Of a stretch of DNA of 11,418 nucleotides, positions 1 through 6,576 are shown one piece after another. The notes below the pieces were generated by a model. That model did no database searches. It was not told the DNA's origin and saw only the letters and a program-made list of their open reading frames with translations. The DNA is taken from positions 1-11,418 of the forward strand of contig JASAOO010002855.1 in NCBI GenBank assembly GCA_030849075.1. Reading direction: 5' to 3'. Position 1 is the first letter of the stretch. Each line of letters opens with the position of its first letter. The position numbers and the translations under genes are program-made. Origin of the DNA: Zelonia costaricensis (lineage: Eukaryota > Euglenozoa > Kinetoplastea > Trypanosomatida > Trypanosomatidae).

Positions 1-600
1 CGCTTTCTCTTGCCCCCCCCCTCGAGAAAACACCACCCAAATCCGAAAAGAAACTCACCCACCCGAACCTTATTGTATCCTTTCAAAGCTCGTGAACAAG
101 ACAGAACCGAACTGACGAGCAAAACGTTCTGAACACCACTTTGTACTTGTTTTCTCTTCGCCCTTTTCTTTCCCTTCTTTTCTCCTTTTAATAGCCTTTT
201 TCTCGTTTTTGCTTTGCTCTCCGTATTCTCCCACTTTCCCATTGGACCGTACGCATCGATTGGTGTTGTTCTGTTGACGTCCCCTGCCCTTTCTCAGTTA
301 AAGTCTATCGTTTTCCCACCCGCGGCACGAATCGTGGCGGAATGGTGGTTGTCGCGGAGCCCGTGGCGGGCGAAGTTGTCCCCCAAGAAGTTCCCACGTT
401 GTGCATTTGCTTTCCAAGCCCCAGTTCTCAGTTTTTCCGTGGATATTCTTGTGTGTGGTTCGTTGCCTCTGCGCACAGGCTGCTGGCGCAAACATGCAAA
501 ACCGACACAGACCGGAGAACTCCGTCCCGAATGGACTGTGGGTGAAATTTGGAACTCTGCTTCGTGACCTGGAGCAAGCGCAAAGAAGGGTTTGAACCCC
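1..600. other. Gene-free, pyrimidine-rich left flank
   Basis: No open frame here has convincing protein character. Seen directly: positions 149-240 are strongly pyrimidine-rich on the plus strand (long runs of C and T with few purines), and an AG dinucleotide after another pyrimidine stretch lies at 296-297. In trypanosomatids such a layout can mark a trans-splice acceptor for a plus-strand gene, but no good plus-strand reading frame follows it. The base composition is clearly less GC-rich than the next segment. It could be the 3' flank of the retroelement on the other strand or ordinary intergenic DNA. Confidence 0.4.
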
Positions 601-857
601 CAAAAGTGCCCGACGGGTTCGGGGAGGGTAGCACACCGCGTGTGTGGTTTTCAAACAACCCACCCCGCTAGTAAAAGCGGCTGGTGATCCGGCTGATGGA
701 GGGCGAAGCCTTCCTCGCCGTTAACGGAAAAGCCAGTAACGACAGTAGGGGACGCTTTGTGCGCAGACACAGGGGTGCGAGCCAACAGGCGGCGGCCGGC
801 CGGCAGGAAACGCACGCTTCTTTTTCCCCAGCGCACCACCCCCCGAGGGGAAAAAAA

Positions 858-1757
858 CTAGAAAACGTAGTGTCGGCCAGACCAGCGGCCGCTAGAACCA
901 CACCCAGAACACGAGTTTTTCTGAAACGAGCCAAGGAGGCGCCGCTGGCCGGTTCTTCGTTGGGCAGCCCACTTCTTTGTTGGACGAACCCCTTGGCTCT
1001 TGATCACCCCACCCTGGTCGCCATAGATGTCGAGGGGGTCGGAAAAGAAAAGGAGACACCGCGAGCGCGTGGGATCGGCGACCGCAGCCATTTGCGACAT
1101 GCGTGAGACCCCCCTTTCACCGGCACCGCCAGCTGGCCCCCCATCTCGCCTCGGCACCCCCCGCGCACCAGGCCGATTCCCCGCCGCCCCGGGGACCCAG
1201 GCCACTCGAAAACAACCCCCCCCCTCCGGTCCAGGGTTCCCGCCGCGGCGGGGAACCTCCGACCTCCGGAAAGGTCCGGCGGTTGGCTGGTGTTCCCAGC
1301 GGTGGCCGCTCCCGTTGCGGGTGGCGGCGCGGGGGGCGGGGGGCGGGTGCGGGGACTGGCCCGGAAGCCGCTTTTGCGCCTGCTCGGGGTGGCGGCCCGT
1401 GGCCTGCGGCGTGCTTGGGGCCGGGGGCGGGGTGCTGTGGGCCGGGGTGTTTTGTGGTGTGGGGGGGCGGGGGCGTGCGCCGGCAAACGCCGCCAGGCGC
1501 CCCTCGTGTGTTCCTTTTTGGGGCTGCGCGTTTACATTTTCCTCGATTGCCTGTCGGGGGTTGCCGTCGTTAGAATCGGCGGCCTTGCTCTTCTGGGGCC
1601 GCCTCGTGATGCCCCGCTGCGGTGGTGGCGGGGGCATCGGATTCCCCAGGCCGGCGCGCCGCACCGTTTTGAAGCGGGGCCCCCGGCCTTTGGCGCCCCG
1701 GAAAGCGCGTCCTGTGAGTTTTGCCGGGGTCCTGTTGAGCGATGGGGGGCCGCTTTG
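858..1757 (-). other. Proline-rich minus-strand open frame, unrecognised
   Basis: This minus-strand frame is open from just after an in-frame TAG (1758-1760) to the stop at 858-860. The same frame also reads sensibly upstream of that TAG, from a possible ATG at 1896-1898. The first part of the translation mixes charged and polar residues (rich in Lys, Arg, Gln, Asn and Glu); a long Pro/Ala/Arg-rich, presumably disordered part follows. No domain, membrane segment or signal peptide is visible. It is in the orientation of the retroelement and of the reductase genes. It could be a decayed ORF or chance openness in GC-rich DNA; I lean only slightly towards a decayed coding region, and no function can be assigned. 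Confidence 0.22.
1235..1257. repeat. Near-perfect GC-rich palindrome
   Basis: The arms GGTTCCC and GGGAACC flank the self-complementary core GCCGCGGC plus one extra G, so nearly all of the 23 bases can pair. It would form a very stable hairpin in DNA or RNA. It lies inside the GC-rich segment and has no obvious partner feature. It may be chance in such biased sequence. Confidence 0.45.
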
Positions 1758-2310
1758 CTAATTAGCCCCTTTCGTGTCGTGCGGCAGGGCTTCCGGCTGC
1801 CGCACCGACGGCCCCTCCTGCTGCTCGGCTTCCTTGTGTGCGTTGTCGGTGGTCCTGTTCGCGAATTTGCCGACTCCTTTGCGCTCTGATTCATGCATCT
1901 GGGCCCCACGGGTGGGGTTGGGTGGGCCGGGCCCGGGCGGGCGGGTGCGCGGGGCCGCCGCGTTTCCGATGTTTGGCGCACCCCTGCGACACGGCCCTTC
2001 TCGTTTTTGCCCATCCCCCCCCCCCCGACCCGCACCCCCCTATCGCGGGTTCCGCCTCTACCTTTGCGTTTAACACGCCCCTTGTTTTCCATGTCCGGTC
2101 GCGGGGGAAATGGCCTCGCTGGCGGCCCGGCGTCGGTCTCTTAGTTTGTGCTTGGCAGCGGTCGCGGGTGGGGGGGTGCGGGGCCGGCCGCGGGGCGCCG
2201 AACCCGCACCCCCTTTCCAGGCGCCGGGACTGCCGAGCGTCTCGTGGGCCCTCTTCGTAGCGGCGGGCGTCTGGCTCAGCTGCCCCCCCCCCCCTTGCGC
2301 GTGTTTCCGT

Positions 2311-2675
2311 TCACCGCGTTCCATTTCGTGGTGTGTCCACTTGATGCTGCGGCAATCCAGTTCCGCGCTCCCGCTGAAGCGCGGCCGGTGTGCTGGAGCT
2401 CAGCCGCGGCAGGCCATGTGAAGGGGGCTGCCGTCGCATCCTGCATACGTGGGGTCCCGTCCCTGTGAGATTGGGCCGAGGGGGGACGAGCGCAACGGTA
2501 GTAGAAATTGCGGTGTGGATGGTCGACGGGTGGTGCGCGGTGTGCGGACAGTCGGGGTGCCCAGAATCCGCATGAATTCCAGCCTCTTGCCGCAACGGAT
2601 CAACCACCTGTGGTTCCACCAAAAGGGGAACTGACTTCAAGATGTCCTCACCACCACCCCAGACACCGACGTGTC
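2311..2675 (-). pseudogene. Possible downstream reverse transcriptase remnant
   Basis: This minus-strand stretch is open from just after a TGA (2676-2674) to a TGA at 2311. It lies in the same reading frame as the recognisable RT remnant that ends near 2821. Its first residues (HVGVWGGGED) fall where RT motif C would come, and about 30 residues later an LRQEAGI stretch resembles the motif D helix that often follows. The catalytic aspartate pair of motif C is not present. The assignment rests on position, frame and loose resemblance only; ordinary non-coding sequence is a real alternative. Confidence 0.2.
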
Positions 2676-2820
2676 ATTGATCAGCAACCGTAGCCGTGTC
2701 GACTGGTGCCCGCGGAACGTTTCAATACCGAGGCTTGCCGCGCGCGCCTCCGCTTGTATGATCATACGTGTCGGGGGTGTCGCAGAAGAATGCCTCTCCG
2801 CCCCCCCTCCCCCCCGTTCA

Positions 2821-3237
2821 TGGAACCTCGCATTGGGCGGATTTCAGATCAAGCTTGGAAGCGCATTCCTCCCAGACCGCCCCCGAGTATCCTGAAACGC
2901 ACACCAGCGGCACACTTGCCCCTCAGGGATCATCGGCGTTCTTTGCTTTCGGCCACCCAATGAAGCGAAGCCGCTTCTCAGTCGACCTCTCCTCAGAAAT
3001 TGGGAAGGGGCCGGTCCAGCCTCAAATGGTTCGCGAGTGGTCCGGCACGGGCACACCAGCTGGCATGAGCGCGTGGGCGCCCTCCTGAAAAATGAGCGCG
3101 TTCGGCGCTTGCGGACGGGAGGGGGAAATGGCTCGGCTTTTCCTCTCGACGATGGCAGCCGCCACAACTCGCCACAGCGCGTCGTGGGCGACCCCGTCAT
3201 CCTGTCGCACAAGCGCTCTCCGTTCAACGGTGGGGCC
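2821..3237 (-). pseudogene. Degenerate reverse transcriptase of a tyrosine-recombinase retroelement
   Basis: In one minus-strand frame beginning after a TAA (3240-3238), the translation resembles the N-terminal part of reverse transcriptases of the DIRS/VIPER/TATE group. Visible elements in order are a helical stretch with WRVVAAAIVER, then GVPVPDHSRTI, then RLRFIGWPKAKN (2973-2938), then motif A as LDLKSA (2853-2836), whose Asp is the expected first catalytic residue. The frame is interrupted by TGA codons at 3024-3022 and 2925-2923 and ends at TGA 2820-2818. Motif B and the motif C aspartate pair are not recognisable downstream. An intact protein would copy the element RNA into DNA; this copy cannot. 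It lies about 125 bp after the recombinase remnant, consistent with a gag-recombinase-RT gene order. Confidence 0.6.
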
Positions 3238-3364
3238 TTAACTTTTTGCAGTGGGCACGCGGGCTGCTCTTCATCGTTCTCCACTCGGCTCGGGGTTGCT
3301 CGACACAGAACCGCGTGCTCTCCAACCTCCCCTCGGCGTTCGAGCCCCAACCACGACGCAAAAC

Positions 3365-4301
3365 TCACGCCCCCTTCACAAACTCCCCAGGGGTTTCGGC
3401 AGCAAGCGAGAGCTCTTCGGCCCTGTGGCGAACCGTAGTGGCCGGAATGTCAAACGGATCGGCGTGCTTCGCCAATGCCGCTACCGACCATGGGAGAAGC
3501 TCGAGTTGGTTGACCAGCTGTGCCGTGGTCTGAGGCACCCCCGGTTGATTGAGCGGACTGGGTAACCTTTGCTCGTTGGGCGGCTGGCGATCTGCAACGT
3601 ATTGAGGCTGGTCAGCTTCCCACTCGGCCCTGCGTATTCCGTGAGCATGGTAAGCTTCTTGGCCATCGCGCACTCGATCACGATGCATGAGTGCGCTGTG
3701 CTCGGGTTGATCTTGGCCTTCTTTGGGATCGCTGCCCAATCCAAGATCAGGGACCCGTGCTTCTGCGGGGGTGGGTTCTCCTCCCTGGGGTCTTGGACCC
3801 CCCCCCCCAACGTGACGCCGTCACCCAGGCGAGTTGCATCACCGATGCGTCCGGCCATGATTGGTCCCCCTCCAACATCTCCGGCATGTCCGCTGGGGAA
3901 ATAGGTGCAGCTTGGTGCACCTCTTTGCGCGCTTCCCGCTTCCGCAATCCCGCGAGATACGCGTCCACGACCGCGATCTACCTTGTCGGGAGAGACTTGA
4001 GTGTCGTCTCGTACTTCACTTTGATTGAGGACTTCAATCCTTTCGACTCCAGAAGTACCGGAATCGCATCGAGGTTGAGCGGTAACCTCGCCTCGAGGGA
4101 AAACCCCTTGAGGGTTCGCAACAGCGAGGTTCGTTGCTCCCAGGTGGTCGGCTCGTATATGTCCGCCGCGACCTCGTTCACGTGTTCTTTTAGGGCTGAC
4201 AAGTGCAGCTGGGCCGCCTCCTGCCCGTCCCAAAACAATCGCGCGCCGTACACCGACATTCCCGTCGGCAGCGTCGTCGGCGGACGACTCGTCACATCCA
4301 T
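3365..4301 (-). pseudogene. Broken tyrosine recombinase (VIPER/TATE-like)
   Basis: The pieces read as a tyrosine recombinase spread over three frames. The first frame has an N-terminal SAM-like core-binding region (TWEQRTSLLRTLKGF, later VKYETTLKSLPTR). It is interrupted by TAG 3980-3978 and resumes with VVDAYLAGLRKREARKE and then ASRWG, whose Arg (3812-3810) fits catalytic box I. The reading moves to a second frame across an 11-base G/C run (3798-3808), giving GSLILDWAAIPKKAK and later VRSINRG (box II region, 3558-3538). It moves again near a 5-base run (3538-3542) to a third frame with ALAKHADPFDIPATTVRH, ending at TGA 3367-3365. Box II has Arg where the family has His, and the terminal nucleophile position is His rather than Tyr. 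Intact enzymes integrate circular element DNA. The ATG at 4301 is the first in frame, but the frame is open back to the Gag stop. Confidence 0.68.
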
Positions 4302-4361
4302 GAAGGTGGCGGGCGGGAGGAGGGTTGCCGGCCCCGTCACGGATATCCGCGGGGCCTGAAG

Positions 4362-5645
4362 TCAGGACGACGGCCCCGCGCGACCGTTTTTTGCGCCCCC
4401 CGAAGAGGCCCGACTGCCTGCCGCTGGCCTCTTGCCAACGGATCCCCGGGACCGAGTGAGTTGGGGGCAGATCATCGATTTGTGCCCCAACTTGCCACAG
4501 TTGTAGCACTTGATTGCACCCGACCCCAGCGTCGCTGGCTTCGATTTTCGGTAGTCGACCTTTCCACCATTGTCCAGGAGTTTTTGAAGCGGGTCGAAAT
4601 TGTACGCGCTCTCGTCCGAAGCTCGCAGGAAGTCCATCTCCGTCATCCGGTACCCGGCGCCGTGTACCCGGTAGTAAACAGTGAGACTCATACGCCGTCC
4701 CATCCCGATCGTGTCCTCCCACTGCGACAGATCGGCGACCGCGCACTCGACCCACCGCGCCAAGGCCTGAAAAGCATCCACAACGGCGGGCGCACGCGCA
4801 ACCTCGCCGCGCAAAAAGATCTGCTGCAACTGTTTCTCAATCTCCCAATACGTCTTGGCCTCGAACCATGGCCACCAAGTTCCGACGTCTGTGGAATCGA
4901 ATCCCTGCCGGCAGCTGTCGCCAACCGCTTCCTCGTCGTCCAGGAACCGAATGCGCCATTTTTTTGAGCCGGAAATACATGCTCTCCCAGACCCGGATCT
5001 CGGTGACCCTGCCAACTGTGCTCCCGCTGCCCCGAAACTGCTGTCTGCGTCTGTAGCTTGGAAATGGCGTCCCGAAAAGGACCGGATGTCCTCCGGATTG
5101 CGTAACGTCAAATCGGTGTATGTCTTCAGCTTAGAATCCATGCCTGATTGCTGTTGCACCATGGATACCAGCTGCGCGCGGATCTCCTGAACCTGGGTCA
5201 ATCCACCGCTCAACCGGGTGGTCTCCTCGATCAAGCGGGCAGTCACGTCCCCGCCTCCGCCGGCTGCCGCCTTTGCAGACGAATCGCGAAGTACCTCTTC
5301 GGTGTTCCGTGAATGAGGGTTCGTGGCGCTTATGACATCGAGACGTCCCATAGCCCGTCCCACACTCTCGCGCACCTGTGCAATGCCAGCGCACTCTCGC
5401 TCGACCTCCCGACGGATGTGGGTGCGCACCGTCGTCGCCAAAGACTGTTCCAGTGGGTCCACGCGAGTCTTCAGCCCTTCGACGTTCTCCTCGTACTTGC
5501 CGCGGAGCTCCAGCACCATGTGCTCAAGGCGTCCGTACTTCGTGTCGTACGTACCCTTGAGCGCGGCCAACTCCCTTTTGGAGGCTTCTGTCTCCCTGTC
5601 GGCCGTTTCCGTCTCCCTCTCCATGAACCGCATCCGCTCCGTCAT
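4362..5645 (-). CDS. Retrotransposon Gag-like protein with CCHC zinc knuckle
   Basis: This is a 427-residue open frame from the first ATG (5645); an in-frame TGA at 5687-5685 closes the frame upstream. Residues 1-80 are charged, heptad-like and probably coiled coil. The middle has Trp-rich segments (GTWWPWFEAKTYWEIEKQLQQ) of the kind found in retroelement Gag helices. Near the C-terminus is CYNCGKLGHKSMIC, a canonical C-x2-C-x4-H-x4-C zinc knuckle for nucleic-acid binding, followed by a basic Ser/Gly/Arg tail. By family analogy it would package element RNA in cytoplasmic particles. The part at 4950-5085 reads better in other frames (FRGSGSTVGRV, VWESMYFRLKK), with frame changes near short runs including A7, so even this open frame may contain compensating shifts. 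It ends 60 bp before the recombinase ATG, in the same frame. Confidence 0.72.
   Translation of the reverse strand: MTERMRFMERETETADRETEASKRELAALKGTYDTKYGRLEHMVLELRGKYEENVEGLKTRVDPLEQSLATTVRTHIRREVERECAGIAQVRESVGRAMGRLDVISATNPHSRNTEEVLRDSSAKAAAGGGGDVTARLIEETTRLSGGLTQVQEIRAQLVSMVQQQSGMDSKLKTYTDLTLRNPEDIRSFSGRHFQATDADSSFGAAGAQLAGSPRSGSGRACISGSKKWRIRFLDDEEAVGDSCRQGFDSTDVGTWWPWFEAKTYWEIEKQLQQIFLRGEVARAPAVVDAFQALARWVECAVADLSQWEDTIGMGRRMSLTVYYRVHGAGYRMTEMDFLRASDESAYNFDPLQKLLDNGGKVDYRKSKPATLGSGAIKCYNCGKLGHKSMICPQLTRSRGSVGKRPAAGSRASSGGAKNGRAGPSS
4467..4508 (-). other. CCHC zinc-knuckle coding segment
   Basis: These 14 codons encode the C-x2-C-x4-H-x4-C zinc knuckle of the Gag-like protein, with all four metal ligands intact. 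Together with the downstream recombinase and RT fragments it identifies the element as a retroelement rather than a DNA transposon. Confidence 0.85.
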
Positions 5646-5956
5646 GACAGCCAAGTCCTTCTGCGAACTTGCCGTCGAAAGCCCTCAGTATCGATCACAA
5701 TATAGAGGAAGTTGGTGCTACCCCGTTGTGGCACTAGCGTGTAGACTAGCGTGAAACTTGCGATTGTATATCGTGCCTTCGAGCTCCCTTTCTGTCCGTA
5801 TAGGTAGCGATATGATTGGGTATAGAGGAGAGGATAGGGGCGAAAAGGTTACACACATGTCTTGATTCATTCAAGGATAATTTATGTGTGTGAGTCGTCG
5901 TGGCGACCAACCATGTTTCACAGCCCAACTCTCTCACACCAACCAACCGTGGCTAC
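5646..5956 (-). other. Leader region upstream of the Gag ORF
   Basis: No gene is visible here. The stretch lies immediately upstream of the Gag-like ORF and may be the 5' untranslated part or terminal sequence of the retroelement. It contains a short direct repeat (ACTAGCGTG twice, about 5733-5755), two copies of TATAGAGGA (near 5702 and 5821) and the hairpin at 5851-5891. The copies could belong to the split direct repeats that such elements carry, but I found no matching copy at the left side of the window. Confidence 0.3.
5851..5891. repeat. Nested inverted repeat (hairpin)
   Basis: The outer arms ACACACAT (5851-5858) and ATGTGTGT (5884-5891) are perfectly complementary. Inside them lies a second stem CTTGA/TCAAG with the five-base loop TTCAT (5861-5875). 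The RNA of either strand could fold into a two-tier hairpin. It lies about 200 bp upstream of the Gag ORF and could be part of an element end or a leader structure. Confidence 0.5.
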
Positions 5957-5987
5957 GTAGGCGCTGTTGTGGGTACTAAACCGGGGC

Positions 5988-6106
5988 AGGAGGTGTCGAT
6001 CTTGTTGTTGTTTTCGACAAGGGATAGGGTTCCCACCCTCGTTCCTCGAGAAACTCCTGCCCCGGAGCAAGGAGGGCGGAGGGTGGGAAACTGACAAAGG
6101 CCGGAC
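5988..6106. repeat. Tandem repeat, copy 1 (119 bp)
   Basis: This is the first of two near-identical units. It begins AGGAGGTGTCGATCTTGTTG and ends GGCCGGAC. It contains a strong inverted repeat: arms TTCCCACCCTC (6030-6040) and GAGGGTGGGAA (6079-6089), with a smaller CTCC/GGAG stem at 6054-6067 inside. It is directly followed by an undetermined base (N) at 6107 and then by copy 2. The pair lies between the Gag leader and the 3' flank of the downstream reductase gene. Confidence 0.85.
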
Positions 6107-6107
6107 N

Positions 6108-6228
6108 AGGAGGTTTCGATCTTGTTGCTGTTTTCGACAAGGGCTAGGTAAATCCCACCCTCGTTCCTCGAGAAACTCCTGCCCCGGAGCAAGGAGGGCG
6201 GAGGGTGGGAAACTGACAAAGGCCGGAC
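6108..6228. repeat. Tandem repeat, copy 2 (121 bp)
   Basis: This unit matches the preceding one apart from two single-base changes in the first 25 bases and a short divergent stretch near 6144-6153, where it gains two bases. The right half, from CCCACCCTC to GGCCGGAC, is identical by eye. It carries the same hairpin-forming arms (6153-6162 with 6201-6210). High identity suggests a recent duplication or a repeat-collapse problem resolved with the N. The short inverted octamer GTAGGCGC (5957-5964) / GCGCCTAC (6235-6242) brackets the two copies. Confidence 0.85.
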
Positions 6229-6242
6229 CGTCCGGCGCCTAC

Positions 6243-6576
6243 ACAGACAAAAATAGAATCAAGCAAACAAACAACAACAAAAAAAAAAATCGTTTTGACG
6301 TAGAACAAACGGTACAGGATGAAGTGATGCACAGTGGTGAAAATAATTCCTTTTTTTTTTCTTGTAAATAGCGCGGACAGGGAAGGGAGTGAAGGCAAAC
6401 AGACTGGCGAGAGAGAAAGAGGAGGAGACAGTGAAGGATAGATATTCAACATTGGCGACTAGTCGCTTCTTCACTGAAACGGAGGATGGACGCTTGCCCT
6501 CCTCAATGAATAGGGTGGAACAGCGGTGTTCCGTTTGGTGGGGGGTGTCGGGGAGGCTGGGGTGCCTTCCGCCCCC
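6243..6576 (-). other. Probable 3' untranslated/intergenic flank of the downstream reductase gene
   Basis: No gene is supported here. The sequence follows the stop codon of the 253-residue reductase gene on the minus strand. It contains an A-rich tract near 6268-6290 and a T-run near 6350-6360 on the plus strand, which give pyrimidine-rich and A-rich patches in the minus-strand transcript. Such flanks in trypanosomatids hold the 3' UTR and polyadenylation region, placed by the next splice acceptor rather than by a fixed signal. Confidence 0.4.

Larger units (their letters stand above)
600..2310. other. Very GC-rich segment with many G/C runs
   Basis: This segment is dominated by G and C with many homopolymer runs, for example around 1217-1224, 2017-2026 and 2282-2293. 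Open frames occur on both strands simply because the high GC content makes stop codons rare, so length alone is not evidence of a gene here. It lies downstream (minus-strand sense) of the reverse transcriptase remnant, where an RNase H domain and 3' end of the retroelement would be expected, but I could not recognise RNase H motifs. It may be decayed element sequence, a second unrelated insertion, or GC-rich intergenic DNA. Confidence 0.4.
2821..5900 (-). mobile_element. Decayed VIPER/TATE-type tyrosine-recombinase retroelement
   Basis: On the minus strand the order is Gag-like ORF, tyrosine recombinase remnant, reverse transcriptase remnant. That domain order, with recombinase before RT, is as I recall typical of kinetoplastid VIPER-type elements, whereas DIRS and Ngaro elements place the recombinase last. 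Kinetoplastid TATE elements belong to the same recombinase-bearing group and are typically telomere-associated; I saw no telomeric hexamer arrays here. The copy is inactive: it has several in-frame stops, frame changes and substituted catalytic residues. Its ends are not defined. The right limit may be anywhere from about 5700 to 6242, and the left limit could extend well into the GC-rich segment if the RNase H and 3' end are decayed there. Confidence 0.65.

Noticed and set aside
584..600. T-arm-like sequence GGGTTTGAACCCCC suggesting a tRNA 3' end
   Set aside because: No anticodon arm, D arm or matching acceptor stem can be found upstream.
1290..1889. A 199-residue plus-strand frame in the GC-rich block
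   Set aside because: Its Gly/Arg/Ala/Leu-rich translation is the expected antisense shadow of GC-rich, Pro-rich sequence, and no domain is visible.
2657..2696. DTSVSG motif resembling the first RNase H aspartate motif
   Set aside because: It lies only about 60 codons after RT motif A, far too close, and in a different frame; no second or third RNase H motif was found.
3481..4755. A 424-residue minus-strand frame overlapping Gag and recombinase
   Set aside because: Most of it is an out-of-frame reading of the Gag and recombinase regions. Only its last ~110 residues carry recombinase character, and these are included in the recombinase pseudogene.
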